Below are positions 36,722-46,400 of a stretch of 64,000 nt of DNA, piece after piece (position 1 is the stretch's first letter; every line of letters starts with the position of its first letter). The position numbers were made by a program, and so were the translations under genes. The notes under the pieces are model-generated. The model saw nothing but the letters and a program-made list of their open reading frames with translations, was not told the DNA's origin and did not search any database. This stretch comes from Variovorax sp. 770b2 (GTDB taxonomy: Bacteria > Pseudomonadota > Gammaproteobacteria > Burkholderiales > Burkholderiaceae_C). Location of the stretch: assembly GCF_900115685.1 (NCBI RefSeq), contig NZ_FOXJ01000001.1, forward strand, positions 1,955,796 to 2,019,795. Direction: 5' to 3'.

Positions 36722-37633
36722 ATGGCACTCACGCCCGAGCAGCAGCAGGACATTCGCGAGGAAGAGTACTTCCGGATGGAAGTGCGCAAGTCCCTCGCCG
36801 CGCCGAAGGGGCCGCCCACGCTGATGGACCGCCTCTCGGCCTTCGGCGATTCCAAGGTCGGCTTCTGGCTCCTGACGACCGTGCTCGCCGGCCTTGTAGC
36901 CACGGGGTTCACCAAGCTGCAGCGCTACTTCGACCAGGAAGACATCGCCCGCCGCGAGCTCGCCGAACGCAGCCGGCGCGACGCGGACATGCTGCTCAAG
37001 CTCGGCCCCCTGCTCACCTCCGACAAGCGTCCGCAGGTGGACATGGCGATCGTGCTGCTCAACAGCCTCTCGGCCGGCGACGGCATCGACAAGCAGGTGT
37101 CGGGGCAGATCGTCGCGCTGTTCCGCAGCACCGCCGAAGCCGGCAACCGGCCCAACGCCACGCCCGAGGAGCGTGTGGCCAGCCAGGCGATCTACAGCTT
37201 CTTCGACCAGGCGGGGCTCTCGGCGATGCAGGCGTGGGGAACGCCGGCCGCGGCGAGCGTTGCTGCCGAGCCGGCCCCGGCGGCGGCCGCACCCAGCCTC
37301 GTGGCGGCGGCGCTGGACAGCGCGACGCTGCCGATCCGCATCTACCTGCAAGTCGGCGACCGGGCCGACTGGCCGGCCGCGACCCGGGCCTCGGAGGGAT
37401 TGCGGCAGGCCGGGATGATCGTGCCCGGCATCGAACTGGTGCCGGCGCAGAACACGCCCAGGCAGAACAGCGTGCGCTACTGCAAGGACAAGGTCTCGCC
37501 CGCGGCGCTGGAGCGGGTGCGGACGGCCACGGCGAGCCAAGTCACTCCAGCGCCCGCGATGACCGAGCTGGCATCGAAGCTGTGCAACAACGTGCGCTTC
37601 AACCACTTCGAACTGTGGTTTGCGCGGGGGTAG
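36722..37633 (+). CDS. Single-pass membrane protein, unknown function
   Basis: A 303-residue protein with a charged N-terminus, one membrane segment near residues 44-63 (VGFWLLTTVLAGLVATGF), and a helical region to about residue 150. An Ala/Pro linker (170-195) precedes a C-terminal domain that starts IRIYLQVGDRADWPAATRASEGLR and ends with a cysteine-containing segment. I do not recognise it, though the C-terminal VPGIELVPAQNTPRQNSVRYC pattern resembles domains I have seen in other proteobacterial unknowns. A GGAGGAGG ribosome binding site supports the ATG at 36722. Confidence 0.7.
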   Translation: MALTPEQQQDIREEEYFRMEVRKSLAAPKGPPTLMDRLSAFGDSKVGFWLLTTVLAGLVATGFTKLQRYFDQEDIARRELAERSRRDADMLLKLGPLLTSDKRPQVDMAIVLLNSLSAGDGIDKQVSGQIVALFRSTAEAGNRPNATPEERVASQAIYSFFDQAGLSAMQAWGTPAAASVAAEPAPAAAAPSLVAAALDSATLPIRIYLQVGDRADWPAATRASEGLRQAGMIVPGIELVPAQNTPRQNSVRYCKDKVSPAALERVRTATASQVTPAPAMTELASKLCNNVRFNHFELWFARG

Positions 37634-37636
37634 TTG

Positions 37637-38200
37637 TCAGCCGATGGGTGGGTGCTCGAAGGTCAGCCAGCCGCCGAATGCGAGTTCGCCGGCGGGCCAA
37701 TCGGCTGCGGTCGCGGGGCAGCGAATGCCGCGCTGCAGAAGCGTCACCGCACGCAGCACGCCGGCATGCGTGACCCACAGCGCATCACCCTCGCCCGAGC
37801 GCCATTCGTCGTGGGCCTGGGCCGCGCGCTGCATGAAGACACGCACGCTCTCGCCGTTCGCACCGGCGATGCCGTCGGCGAAATTGCCGGTCCAGGCCTC
37901 GAACTCTTCGCGCGCGATGGCGGACCACGGCCGCCCTTCCCACGCGCCGAAGCTCATCTCCGCGAGACGGGCATCGTGCTGCACGGCCAGGTCGGGGCGC
38001 AGCGCCGCGATGGCTTCGGCCAGCGCGACACAGCGCCGCAGCGGCGAACTGCGCAGCGCGATGCCGGCGGGCAGCAAGGGTGCGATGCGTTGCGCGGCGG
38101 CCAGTGTGGCCTCGGCTTCCGCTTCGAGGTCGGTGGCGCCGTAGCACAGCCCCGGCTCTGCAATCACCGGCGCGTGGCGCAGGAGCCAGAGCTTTCTCAT
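37637..38200 (-). CDS. cobC: Histidine phosphatase, probable alpha-ribazole phosphatase
   Basis: A 187-residue phosphoglycerate-mutase-like phosphatase. The active-site LLRHAP (RHG-type) is near residues 6-11. Further motifs are RSSPLRRCVALAEAI, the EMSFGAWEGRPW block with the proton-donor Glu, and the second histidine in WVTHAGVLRA. Its place at the end of cobQ-cobT-cobS, overlapping cobS by 4 bases (ATGA), argues for alpha-ribazole-5'-phosphate dephosphorylation in nucleotide loop assembly. Confidence 0.88.
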   Translation of the reverse strand: MRKLWLLRHAPVIAEPGLCYGATDLEAEAEATLAAAQRIAPLLPAGIALRSSPLRRCVALAEAIAALRPDLAVQHDARLAEMSFGAWEGRPWSAIAREEFEAWTGNFADGIAGANGESVRVFMQRAAQAHDEWRSGEGDALWVTHAGVLRAVTLLQRGIRCPATAADWPAGELAFGGWLTFEHPPIG

Positions 38201-39000
38201 GCCTGCCACGTGAGCGCGAGATAGATCGCCAGTTCGCAGACCTGCTGGGTGGCGCCCAGTCCATCGCCAGTGAAGCCCTGCAAGCGCCGCAGGAAGAGAC
38301 GCGCCATCCAGCCCGCCGCGAGGACGACGGCCAGCAATGCGGCGGCGACGTGCGCGGCGTCATGCGCGCACAGCAGCAGCGCCACGGCAGGAATCGACCA
38401 CAGCAGCGCAATGACCAGCGCGCCGCCGCTGATCGCATCGGCCAGCGGCTTCGCCTTGCTCGCCCCGCTGTCGCCCACATAGGGAAGCCAGCGGATCAGG
38501 AACAGCGGCGCCAGCCGCGACAGCACATGCGCGCCGACGATCGCCACGGCCACCGTCTCCAGCCCGCGTCCGGCCAGCGCGGCGAGCAGCGCGAACTTGA
38601 GGCCCAGCGCGAGCACCAGCGCAGCCGCGCCGAAGGCGCCGATGCGCGAGTCCTTCATGATCTCCAGCGCCCGGTCGCGCTGGGCCGAGCCGCCCAGGCC
38701 ATCGGCGACGTCGGCGAGGCCGTCCTCATGGAAGGCGCCGGTCAGCATCACGGTGGCGACGGTGCTCAGCACCGCCGCGGCGACAGCGCCTGCGACGCCC
38801 TGCAATCCGACGCCCACGGCCACGAAGACCAGCGCAGCCACGCCGCCCACCAGCCATCCGATGCCGGGCAGGTGCGCCGCGCTCGCGCGCAGCATCTGCG
38901 GGCTGAAACCGACCCATGCCGCGAGCGCCCCCGTCACCGGCACTCGGGTGAAGAACTGCAGTGCCAGCAGGAAGTGGCGAACGCCGTTCATCGGGCGCAT
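38197..39000 (-). CDS. cobS: Adenosylcobinamide-GDP ribazoletransferase (cobalamin synthase)
   Basis: The 267-residue polytopic membrane enzyme joins alpha-ribazole(-phosphate) to AdoCbi-GDP. The conserved acidic motif FHEDGLADVADGLGG is near residues 90-104, followed by MKDSRIGAFG. An N-terminal FFTRVPV block is present. The ATG at 39000 has a GAAGG ribosome binding site 7 bases upstream. That site lies in an intergenic repeat that begins at the cobT stop. The gene name follows the E. coli/Salmonella scheme; Pseudomonas calls it cobV. Confidence 0.95.
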   Translation of the reverse strand: MRPMNGVRHFLLALQFFTRVPVTGALAAWVGFSPQMLRASAAHLPGIGWLVGGVAALVFVAVGVGLQGVAGAVAAAVLSTVATVMLTGAFHEDGLADVADGLGGSAQRDRALEIMKDSRIGAFGAAALVLALGLKFALLAALAGRGLETVAVAIVGAHVLSRLAPLFLIRWLPYVGDSGASKAKPLADAISGGALVIALLWSIPAVALLLCAHDAAHVAAALLAVVLAAGWMARLFLRRLQGFTGDGLGATQQVCELAIYLALTWQA

Positions 39001-39058
39001 TGGGCAACCTTCGCGCTGCGCGCCGCGGTGTTCGTCCTGGGAGCGGCCCGGCGGCTCA
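39001..39058 (-). repeat. Intra-operon repeat between cobT and cobS
   Basis: Directly after the cobT stop, the minus strand reads TGAGCCGCCGGGCCGCTCCC, then GCGCGCAGCGCGAAGG, which is the ribosome binding site for cobS. The pieces and their order match the repeats between lrgA and lrgB and between exbB and the DUF2149 gene. Confidence 0.55.
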
Positions 39059-40096
39059 TGCGTCCTTGCGCGACACGCCCGCCGCCTCGAAGCTCGCCAT
39101 CTCGCGCAGGATGCGGCAGGCCGATTCGAGCAGCGGCCAGGCCAGTGCGCCGCCGGAGCCTTCGCCCAGGCGCAGGTCCAGATGGAGCAAGGGCTCCAGC
39201 CCCAGGTGCTTCAGCAGCAGCGCGTGCCCGGGCTCCGCCGAGCTGTGCGCGGCCACGCAGCGCTGCGTCACGTGCGGCTGCAATGCCTGCGCGACGAGCA
39301 CCGCGGCGCCGGCGATGAAGCCATCGACCACGATCACGCGGCGCTCTTCTGCCGCCTGCAGCACGGCGCCGACCAGCGTCGCGACCTCGAAGCCGCCGAA
39401 CGCGGCCAGCGCGTCCAGCGGCCCGGTCGCAGCCGCATGCAGTGCGAGTACTTCGCGCAGCACGTCCCGCTTGCGCGCCAGCCCCGCGGCGTCCAGGCCG
39501 GTGCCGGCGCCGGTGCAGGCGCCGACGTCCAGGCCCGCGAGCCGCGAAAGCAGCAGCGCGGCCGACGAGCTGTTGCCGATGCCCATCTCGCCGAGCAGCA
39601 AGGCATTGCCCGGCAGCACGTGCACCACGTCTCTTCCGTTGGCGATGGCCTGCGCGCATTGTTCGGCCGTCATCGCCGGCCCGGCCGACGCATCCGCCGT
39701 TCCCGCGGCAATCCGCCGCGAGACCAGCCCCGGACGAGGCTGGAAGTCGCGCCGCACGCCGCAATCGACCACCGTCAGCGCCAACCCGTGCTGCCGCGCC
39801 AGCACGCTCACGGCCGCGCCGCCGGCCAGGAAGTTCTCGACCATCTGCCAGGTCACGTCGCTCGGAAACGCGGAGACGCCGCGCGCCGCCAGTCCGTGGT
39901 CGCCCGCGCAGACCAGCATCTGCGGCGCTTCGAGCACCGGGGCTTCGCTGCCCAGGATCGTGCCGATCCGCAGGGCCAGCGTTTCCAGCTTGCCCAGCGC
40001 GCCCAGCGGCTTGGTCTTGTTGTCGATCGCGTGCTGAAGCCGTGCAGCCAGCGCGTTGTCGGTGAGGTCGGGAATGGTTGGAATGGTGTCGTTCAT
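39056..40096 (-). CDS. cobT: Nicotinate-nucleotide--dimethylbenzimidazole phosphoribosyltransferase
   Basis: The 346-residue enzyme makes alpha-ribazole-5'-phosphate from DMB and nicotinate mononucleotide. Family blocks visible are KPLGALGKLE near residue 31, VCAGDHGLAARGVSAFP near 72, and MGIGNSSSAALL near 172. The C-terminal LRLGEGSGGALAWPLL near 309-324 contains the catalytic glutamate. It works with BluB from cluster B, which supplies the DMB. It overlaps cobQ by 4 bases (ATGA). Confidence 0.96.
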   Translation of the reverse strand: MNDTIPTIPDLTDNALAARLQHAIDNKTKPLGALGKLETLALRIGTILGSEAPVLEAPQMLVCAGDHGLAARGVSAFPSDVTWQMVENFLAGGAAVSVLARQHGLALTVVDCGVRRDFQPRPGLVSRRIAAGTADASAGPAMTAEQCAQAIANGRDVVHVLPGNALLLGEMGIGNSSSAALLLSRLAGLDVGACTGAGTGLDAAGLARKRDVLREVLALHAAATGPLDALAAFGGFEVATLVGAVLQAAEERRVIVVDGFIAGAAVLVAQALQPHVTQRCVAAHSSAEPGHALLLKHLGLEPLLHLDLRLGEGSGGALAWPLLESACRILREMASFEAAGVSRKDA

Positions 40097-41559
40097 GCGG
40101 ATTCAATCAGGCCGGCAAGCACGCCGGCGTCGAAATGGGTGTCGATGAAATCGGCCAGGCCGTCGAAGGTGCTGTCCAGCGTGGGCGCGGCGGCGCCGAA
40201 CAGCGCGTGCAGCACCGCCGCATCCTCGAAGAGGCCGTGAAGGTACAGGCCGAGCACGTTGCCGCGCGCGTTCTGCCAGGCGAGCCCCTCGGGCATCACG
40301 GCCTGGCCGTCCTGCGCCATCTGCGGGTGGGCGGCGGTCTGGCCGTGGTGAATCTCGTAGCCGGCCATCGGCACGTTGGACAGCGCGGCCCAGTCGCCGG
40401 CGAGCGCGCCGAAGGTGGCGGTGCGATGGCGCACGGTCTTCTCGCGCTCGAACACCGTCACCAGCGGCAGCAGGCCCAGGCCCGGCGCATTGCCGTCGAT
40501 GCCGTGCGGATCGACCAGCGCCTCGCCCAGCATCTGCAGCCCGCCGCAGATGCCCAGCACCACGCCGCCGCGCGCCGCATGCGCGGCCACGGCACTGTCC
40601 AGCCCCTGCGCGCGGAGCCAGGCCAGGTCGCCGCTCGTGTGCTTGGAGCCGGGCAGCACGATCCAGTCGGCGCCGGCCACGTCGGCGGGCGTGCGCGCCC
40701 AGACCAGGCGCACGCCGGGCACGTTCTTGAGCGACTGGAATTCGTCCAGGTTGCTGATGCGCGGATAGGCGATGACCGCCACCGTGCGGGTGACCTTGCC
40801 GCTCGCGCGGCTGCGGTCGTCGAACACGCCGTCTTCCTCGGGCAGTCCGTGCTGCCACCACATCGGCAGCGTCGCGACGGTGGCGACGCCGGTCAGCGCC
40901 TGCAGCTTCTCGGGTGCGGGCGAGAGCAGCGAGGCATCGCCGCGAAACTTGTTGAGCACGAAGCCGTGCAAGAGAGACCGGTCGGCCTCGGGCAGCAGCG
41001 CCCAGGTGCCGTAGAGGTGGGCGAATGCGCCGCCGCGGTCGATGTCGGTCGCGAGCAGGCAGCGCGCCTCGGCGTAGCGGGCCACGCGCATGTTGACGAT
41101 GTCGCTGGCCATGAGGTTGATCTCGGCCGGCGAGCCCGCGCCCTCGATCACCACCACGTCGTTCTCGGCGCGCAACGCATCGAGCGCCTCTGCGATCTGC
41201 GGCCACACGCGTTCGCTGCGGCCGCGCCAGGGCAAGGCGGAGAGCGCCTCGCTCACCTGCCCCATCAACACGACCTGGCTGTGGGTGTCGCGCTCGGGCT
41301 TGAGCAGCAGCGGGTTCATCCGCACGTCGGGCACGGCATTGGCGGCCAGGGCCTGGAAATACTGGGCGCTGCCGATCTCGCCGCCATCGACCACGCGGGC
41401 GTTGTTGCTCATGTTCTGCGCCTTGAAGGGCGCCACCTTGAGGCCCCGCCGCGCATACCAGCGGCACAGCGCCGTGGCCAGCCAGCTCTTGCCGGCTCCG
41501 CTGGTGGTGCCCAGGACCATGACGCACCGCGCCGGCCTGCTTTTCGCCGTTGAACTCAT
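40093..41559 (-). CDS. cobQ: Cobyric acid synthase
   Basis: The 488-residue ATP- and glutamine-dependent amidase acts on side chains b, d, e and g of the corrin ring. The N-terminal dethiobiotin-synthetase-like loop GTTSGAGKSWLATAL is near residues 17-31, followed by KAQNMSNNARV. The C-terminal triad-type glutamine amidotransferase domain has the Cys in LGICGGLQMLGE, and the His and Glu near the C-terminus (GLYLHGLFED). The ATG at 41559 was chosen because the upstream residues are not conserved. It is the first gene of cluster A. Confidence 0.95.
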   Translation of the reverse strand: MSSTAKSRPARCVMVLGTTSGAGKSWLATALCRWYARRGLKVAPFKAQNMSNNARVVDGGEIGSAQYFQALAANAVPDVRMNPLLLKPERDTHSQVVLMGQVSEALSALPWRGRSERVWPQIAEALDALRAENDVVVIEGAGSPAEINLMASDIVNMRVARYAEARCLLATDIDRGGAFAHLYGTWALLPEADRSLLHGFVLNKFRGDASLLSPAPEKLQALTGVATVATLPMWWQHGLPEEDGVFDDRSRASGKVTRTVAVIAYPRISNLDEFQSLKNVPGVRLVWARTPADVAGADWIVLPGSKHTSGDLAWLRAQGLDSAVAAHAARGGVVLGICGGLQMLGEALVDPHGIDGNAPGLGLLPLVTVFEREKTVRHRTATFGALAGDWAALSNVPMAGYEIHHGQTAAHPQMAQDGQAVMPEGLAWQNARGNVLGLYLHGLFEDAAVLHALFGAAAPTLDSTFDGLADFIDTHFDAGVLAGLIESA

Positions 41560-41692
41560 GGGGCGGATTGTCGTTGAGCGCCGGGAGCCCCGAATCGGTC
41601 GGCGGAAATGCGGCATCTTTCACGCAGGGCGCAATGGATGCGGTTGCATTTTGAATCCGGGGCCGTCGTTTGTCCGTATACAAGACACCTCA

Positions 41693-41947
41693 ATGCCTTG
41701 CGACCACGGACCCATGCCCGCTCTCAACGACCTGGCGCTCACGGTCGAGGAACGCGAGCCGGGCCAGTTCTACTGGACCCTGCTCGAAGCCCTCGACAAC
41801 AGCGGCCATTCAGACCTTCACGACACCCTCGACTACCGGGTGTTCCGCTCGGCGGCCAAGCCGCAGGCCACCTACTCCAACGCCCTGGCCCTGGGCGTCG
41901 CGGAGCTCCAGAAGATCAGCGCGTCGCCACCTTCTGCGTCGTTGTAG
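41693..41947 (+). CDS. Small protein, unknown function
   Basis: An 84-residue acidic protein whose core reads ALTVEEREPGQFYWTLLEAL, then a short DNSGHSDLHDTLDYRVFRSA segment and a helical end. No known motif. The start could also be the ATG at 41714, which gives 77 residues. It is divergent from cobQ. Its last 32 bases overlap the 3' end of the convergent efflux gene. Codon use resembles real genes here, but support is moderate. Confidence 0.55.
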   Translation: MPCDHGPMPALNDLALTVEEREPGQFYWTLLEALDNSGHSDLHDTLDYRVFRSAAKPQATYSNALALGVAELQKISASPPSASL

Positions 41948-43388
41948 CCGAAGCGGTTGCTGCGGGCACTTCCCACGTACCGCCGATCGCGCGGATCAGG
42001 CCCACGGCCGCCTGGTACTGCGCCGACTTCACCTGCAGCGCCTGGCGCCGGTTGCGCAGCTCGCTGCGGCGTGCGTCGAGCAGATCGAGCTGGCTGATGT
42101 AGCCATTGCGATAGCGCGTGTCCGACAGGCTCGTCGCCCGCTGGGCCGACGACACCGCCTTGGCCTGCACCACCGACTGCTCCTGCAGGATGCGGATCGC
42201 GGCCAGCTGGTCTTCGACCTCCTGGAACGCCACCAGCACCTGGGTGCGGTAGCTGGCGATCGCGCCGTCGAGCTGGGCGTTGGCGCCCTGCAGGCCGGCC
42301 TCGCGGCGGCCGCCGTCGAAGATCGGCAGCGACAGCAGCGCGCCCACGCCCCACGACCGGGCCGACCACTTGAAGAGGTCGCCGATCTCGGGCGAGGCGT
42401 AGCCGGCGGCGCCGGTCAGCGAGATGTCCGGGAACCACGCGGTCTGCGCCACGCCCACGCGGGCCTGTGCCGCGAGCACCGCGTTCTGCGCGGCCGACAC
42501 GTCGGGCCGGCGCGTGAGCACCGTGCCGGGCACGCCCGGCGGAATGGCCGGCAGCGCGGTCGCCCACTCGTCGGTGCGCACGCCGAAGCTGGAAGCCGAG
42601 TCGCCCACCAGCACCGCGAGCGCGTGCTCGACCTGGGCACGCTGGCGATCGAGCGCCAGCGCGTCCGATTCGGTGGACGACACCTCGGTCTGCACGCGCG
42701 CCACGTCCAGCTCGGCGATGTCGCCGGCCGCCTGGCGTCGCTGCGTGAGGCGCAGCGTGTCGCTGTAGGCCTCGACCGTCTCGCGCATCAGTGCGCGTTC
42801 GGCGTCGAGCGCGCGCAGTTGCAGGTAGGTCTGCGCCACCTCGGCCTGCACCGCCAGGCGCGTGCTCTGCAGCAGGCCTTCGCGGCCGGCGGCATCGAGC
42901 TTGGCCGCGTTGCTGGCGCCCGAGAGGCGGCCGAACAGGTCGACTTCGTACGAGAACGTGGCGCCGATGTTGGTCATCGTGGCCGGCGAGACGCTGGCCG
43001 TGGCCTTGTCCAGGCCGGCGCCGCGGTTGGCGCCCGCGCCCAGGCCGATCTGCGGCAGCCGGTCGGCGTTGGCACTGCGTGCGAGCGCGCGGGCCTCGGC
43101 CAGCCGCGCCGCTGCGCCCTGGATGTTGTTGTTGTTGACGTCGGCCTTCTCGACCAGCGCATTGAGCACCGGGTCGTTGAACGCCAGCCACCAGGCGCCG
43201 CGTGCCTGCGCCTCGGAAGGCAATGCCTTCGTGAAGCCGGCGGGCGGCGTGGCGCCCTGCTCCTTGAACTGCGCGGTGGTCTGGATCTCCGGCACGCCGG
43301 AGGGCACCGTCGCGCAGCCGGCCAGCGCCAGGGCTGCCACCAGCGGCAGCAAGGCGTTGCGAACCAAAGGTTGGAATGCGAATTTCAT
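41916..43388 (-). CDS. RND efflux outer membrane lipoprotein (NodT/OprM family)
   Basis: The 490-residue trimeric outer membrane channel has a lipoprotein signal peptide with the lipobox ALAGC at residues 21-25. Two outer membrane efflux repeats of long helices follow, including WWLAFNDPVLNALVEKA near residue 66 and DVARVQTEVSSTESDALAL. The C-terminal repeat has SDTRYRNGYISQLDLLDARR. It is the last gene of a three-gene efflux operon after the membrane fusion protein and pump genes. Confidence 0.93.
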   Translation of the reverse strand: MKFAFQPLVRNALLPLVAALALAGCATVPSGVPEIQTTAQFKEQGATPPAGFTKALPSEAQARGAWWLAFNDPVLNALVEKADVNNNNIQGAAARLAEARALARSANADRLPQIGLGAGANRGAGLDKATASVSPATMTNIGATFSYEVDLFGRLSGASNAAKLDAAGREGLLQSTRLAVQAEVAQTYLQLRALDAERALMRETVEAYSDTLRLTQRRQAAGDIAELDVARVQTEVSSTESDALALDRQRAQVEHALAVLVGDSASSFGVRTDEWATALPAIPPGVPGTVLTRRPDVSAAQNAVLAAQARVGVAQTAWFPDISLTGAAGYASPEIGDLFKWSARSWGVGALLSLPIFDGGRREAGLQGANAQLDGAIASYRTQVLVAFQEVEDQLAAIRILQEQSVVQAKAVSSAQRATSLSDTRYRNGYISQLDLLDARRSELRNRRQALQVKSAQYQAAVGLIRAIGGTWEVPAATASATTTQKVATR

Positions 43389-43418
43389 GATGAACTTTCT
43401 TCTTGATCGGTCGTGCGA

Positions 43419-46400
43419 TCAGTCATGCGACTCGTGCGAGGGACGCGGCGAGGCCGGCACCGGGTGCAGCCCGCCACCGCCGGAACCACCGTGCGACGAC
43501 GACGGAGCCGGGGCGGCCGGATGGCCCGCCGAGACGAACTCCTCGCCGTGCGGCACTTCGCCATGCAGCTTGAGCGGCTTGTTGCCCGCCAGGCGGCGCA
43601 TCAGCACGTAGAACACCGGCGTCAGGAACAGGCCGAAGGCCGTCACGCCGATCATCCCGGCGAACACCGCCACGCCCATGGCCTTGCGCATCTCCGAGCC
43701 CGCGCCGGTGGAGAGCACCAGGGGCAGCACACCCATCACGAAGGCGAGCGAGGTCATCAGGATCGGGCGCAGGCGCAGGCGGCTCGCTTCGATCGCGGCC
43801 TGGATGGGCGTGCGTCCGGCGAACTCCAGCTCCCGTGCGAACTCCACGATCAGAATCGCGTTCTTCGCACTCAGCCCCACCAGCACGATCAGCCCGATCT
43901 GCGTGAAGACGTTGTTGTCACCTCCCGATATCCATACGCCCGCCATCGCGGCCATGATGCCCATGGGCACGATCAGGATGATGGCGATCGGCAGCGTCAG
44001 GCTCTCGTACTGCGCGGCCAGCACCAGGAACACCAGCAGGATGGCCAACGGGAACACCAGGAAGGCGGAGTTGCCGGCCAGGATTTCCTGGTAGGTCAGC
44101 TCGGTCCACTCGAAGCTCACGCCCTTGGGCAGCGTCTCGGCCGCGATCTTGGTGATCACGTCCTGCGCCTGGCCCGACGAATAGCCGGGCGCCGGGCCGC
44201 CGTTGATGTCGGCCGCCAGGTAGCCGTTGTAGCGCATGGCGCGTTCCGGGCCGAAGGTCGAATTGACCTTCATGAGCGCGGCCAGCGGCACCATCTCGCC
44301 AGTCGTGGAGCGCACCTTCAGCAGGCCCACGTCTTCGGCACGGGCGCGGTAAGGCGCATCGGCCTGGACGCGCACGGAATACGTGCGGCCGAACTTGTTG
44401 AAGTCGTTGGCGTACAGGCTGCCCAGGTAGATCTGCATGGTGTCGAAGATGTCCGTCACCGGCACGCCGAGCTGGCGGGCCTTGGTGCGGTCGATGTCCG
44501 CATACAGCTGCGGCACGTTGACCTGCCAGCTCGTGAACATGCCGGCCAGTTCGGGCGCGGCCTGTGCCTTGGCCATGAAGGCCTTCACAGCCTGGTCCAT
44601 CTGGTCGTAGCCGACCGAGCCGCGGTCTTCCAGCTGCAGCTTGAAGCCGCCCGTGGTGCCCAGGCCCGCCACCGGTGGCGGCGGGAACATCACGATGAAT
44701 GCGTCCTGGATGCTGGAGAAAGCACCGTTGAGCTGGCCGGCGACTGCGCCGCCGCTCTGGTCGGCGCGCTTGCGCTCGTCGAAGGGCTTGAGCGTGACGA
44801 ACACGATGCCCGAGTTGGAGCTGTTGGTGAAGCCGTTGATCGACAGGCCCGGGAACGAGATGGCGTCTTCCACGTTCGGGTTCTTCTTCATGAGCTCGCC
44901 CATGCGCTTGATCACGTCCTCGGTGCGGTCCAGCGTGGCGCCGTCGGGCAGTTGGGCAAAACCGATGAGGTATTGCTTGTCCTGCGCCGGCACGAAGCCG
45001 CCGGGCACGGCCTTGAAGAGGCCGAAGGTCACCGCGATCAGCGCGACGTAGATCGCCAGCATCAGCGCCTTGCGCGAGATGACGTTCTTCACGCCGCCGC
45101 TGTAGGCCTCCGAACCGCGATGGAACAGCTTGTTGAAGCCGCGGAAGAGCCAGCCGAAGGCCTTGTCCATGCCGCGCGTCAATGCGTCCTTCGGCTGGTC
45201 ATGGCCGCGCAGCAAGAGGGCTGCAAGCGCGGGCGACAGCGTGAGCGAGTTGATCGCCGAGATCACCGTCGAGATCGCGATGGTCACCGCGAACTGGCGA
45301 TAGAACTGCCCCGTGAGGCCGCTGATGAAGGCGAGCGGCACGAACACGGCCACCAGCACCAGCGCGATCGCGATGATGGGCCCGGACACTTCGCGCATCG
45401 CCCTGTAGGTCGCCTCGCGCGGCGTGAGCCCGGCCTCGATGTTCCGCTCGACGTTCTCCACCACCACGATGGCGTCGTCCACCACGATGCCGATCGCCAG
45501 CACCAGCCCGAAGAGACTCAGCGCATTGATCGAGAAACCGAGGATGTGCAGCACCGCGAAAGTACCGATCACCGACACCGGCACGGCCAGCAGCGGAATG
45601 ATCGAGGCGCGCCAGGTCTGCAGGAACAGGATCACGACCAGCACCACCAGCATGATGGCTTCGAGCAGCGTGTGGATCACCGATTCGATGGACGCGCGCA
45701 CGAACTGCGTCGGGTCGTACGCAATGCGGTATTCCAGGCCTTCGGGCATGTTCTTGTTGAGCTCGATCATCGTCTTGCGAACGTTGGCCGAGATGTCCAG
45801 CGCGTTGGAGCCCGGTGCCTGGAACACGCCCATGCCGACGGCCGGGTCGTTGTTCAGCAGCGAACGCAGCGAGTAGTCGGCAGCGCCCATCTCCAGGCGG
45901 CCGATGTCGCGCAGGCGCGTCACGGCGCCGTCGGTGCCGCTCTTGACGATGATGTCGCCGAATTCTTCCTCGCTCTGCAGGCGCCCTTGCGCATTGATCG
46001 ACAGCTGCATGTCCACGCCCGAGAGGCCCGGCGAAGCGCCGACCACGCCGGCCGCGGCCTGCACGTTCTGGCCGCGGATCGCAGCCACCACGTCGCTGGC
46101 CGAGAGGCCGCGCTGCGCGACCTTCTGCGGGTCGAGCCAGACGCGCATCGAATAGTCGCCGCCGCCGAAGATCTGCACCTGGCCCACGCCTTCGATGCGC
46201 GCGAGCGGGTCCTTCACGTTCAGCACCGCGTAGTTGCGCAGGTAATTGATGTCGTAGCGGTTGTTCGGCGACACGAGGTGGACCACCATCGTGAGGTCGG
46301 GCGCGCTCTTGACGGTCGTGATGCCCAGGCGCCGCACTTCCTCGGGCAGGCGCGGCTCGGCTTGCGAGACGCGGTTCTGCACGAGCTGCTGGGCCTTGTC

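Noticed and set aside
41560..41692. Cobalamin riboswitch upstream of cobQ
   Set aside because: The 133-base region has no B12-box-like sequence and no GGTGC/GGGAA pattern. A riboswitch for cluster B could lie beyond the right edge.
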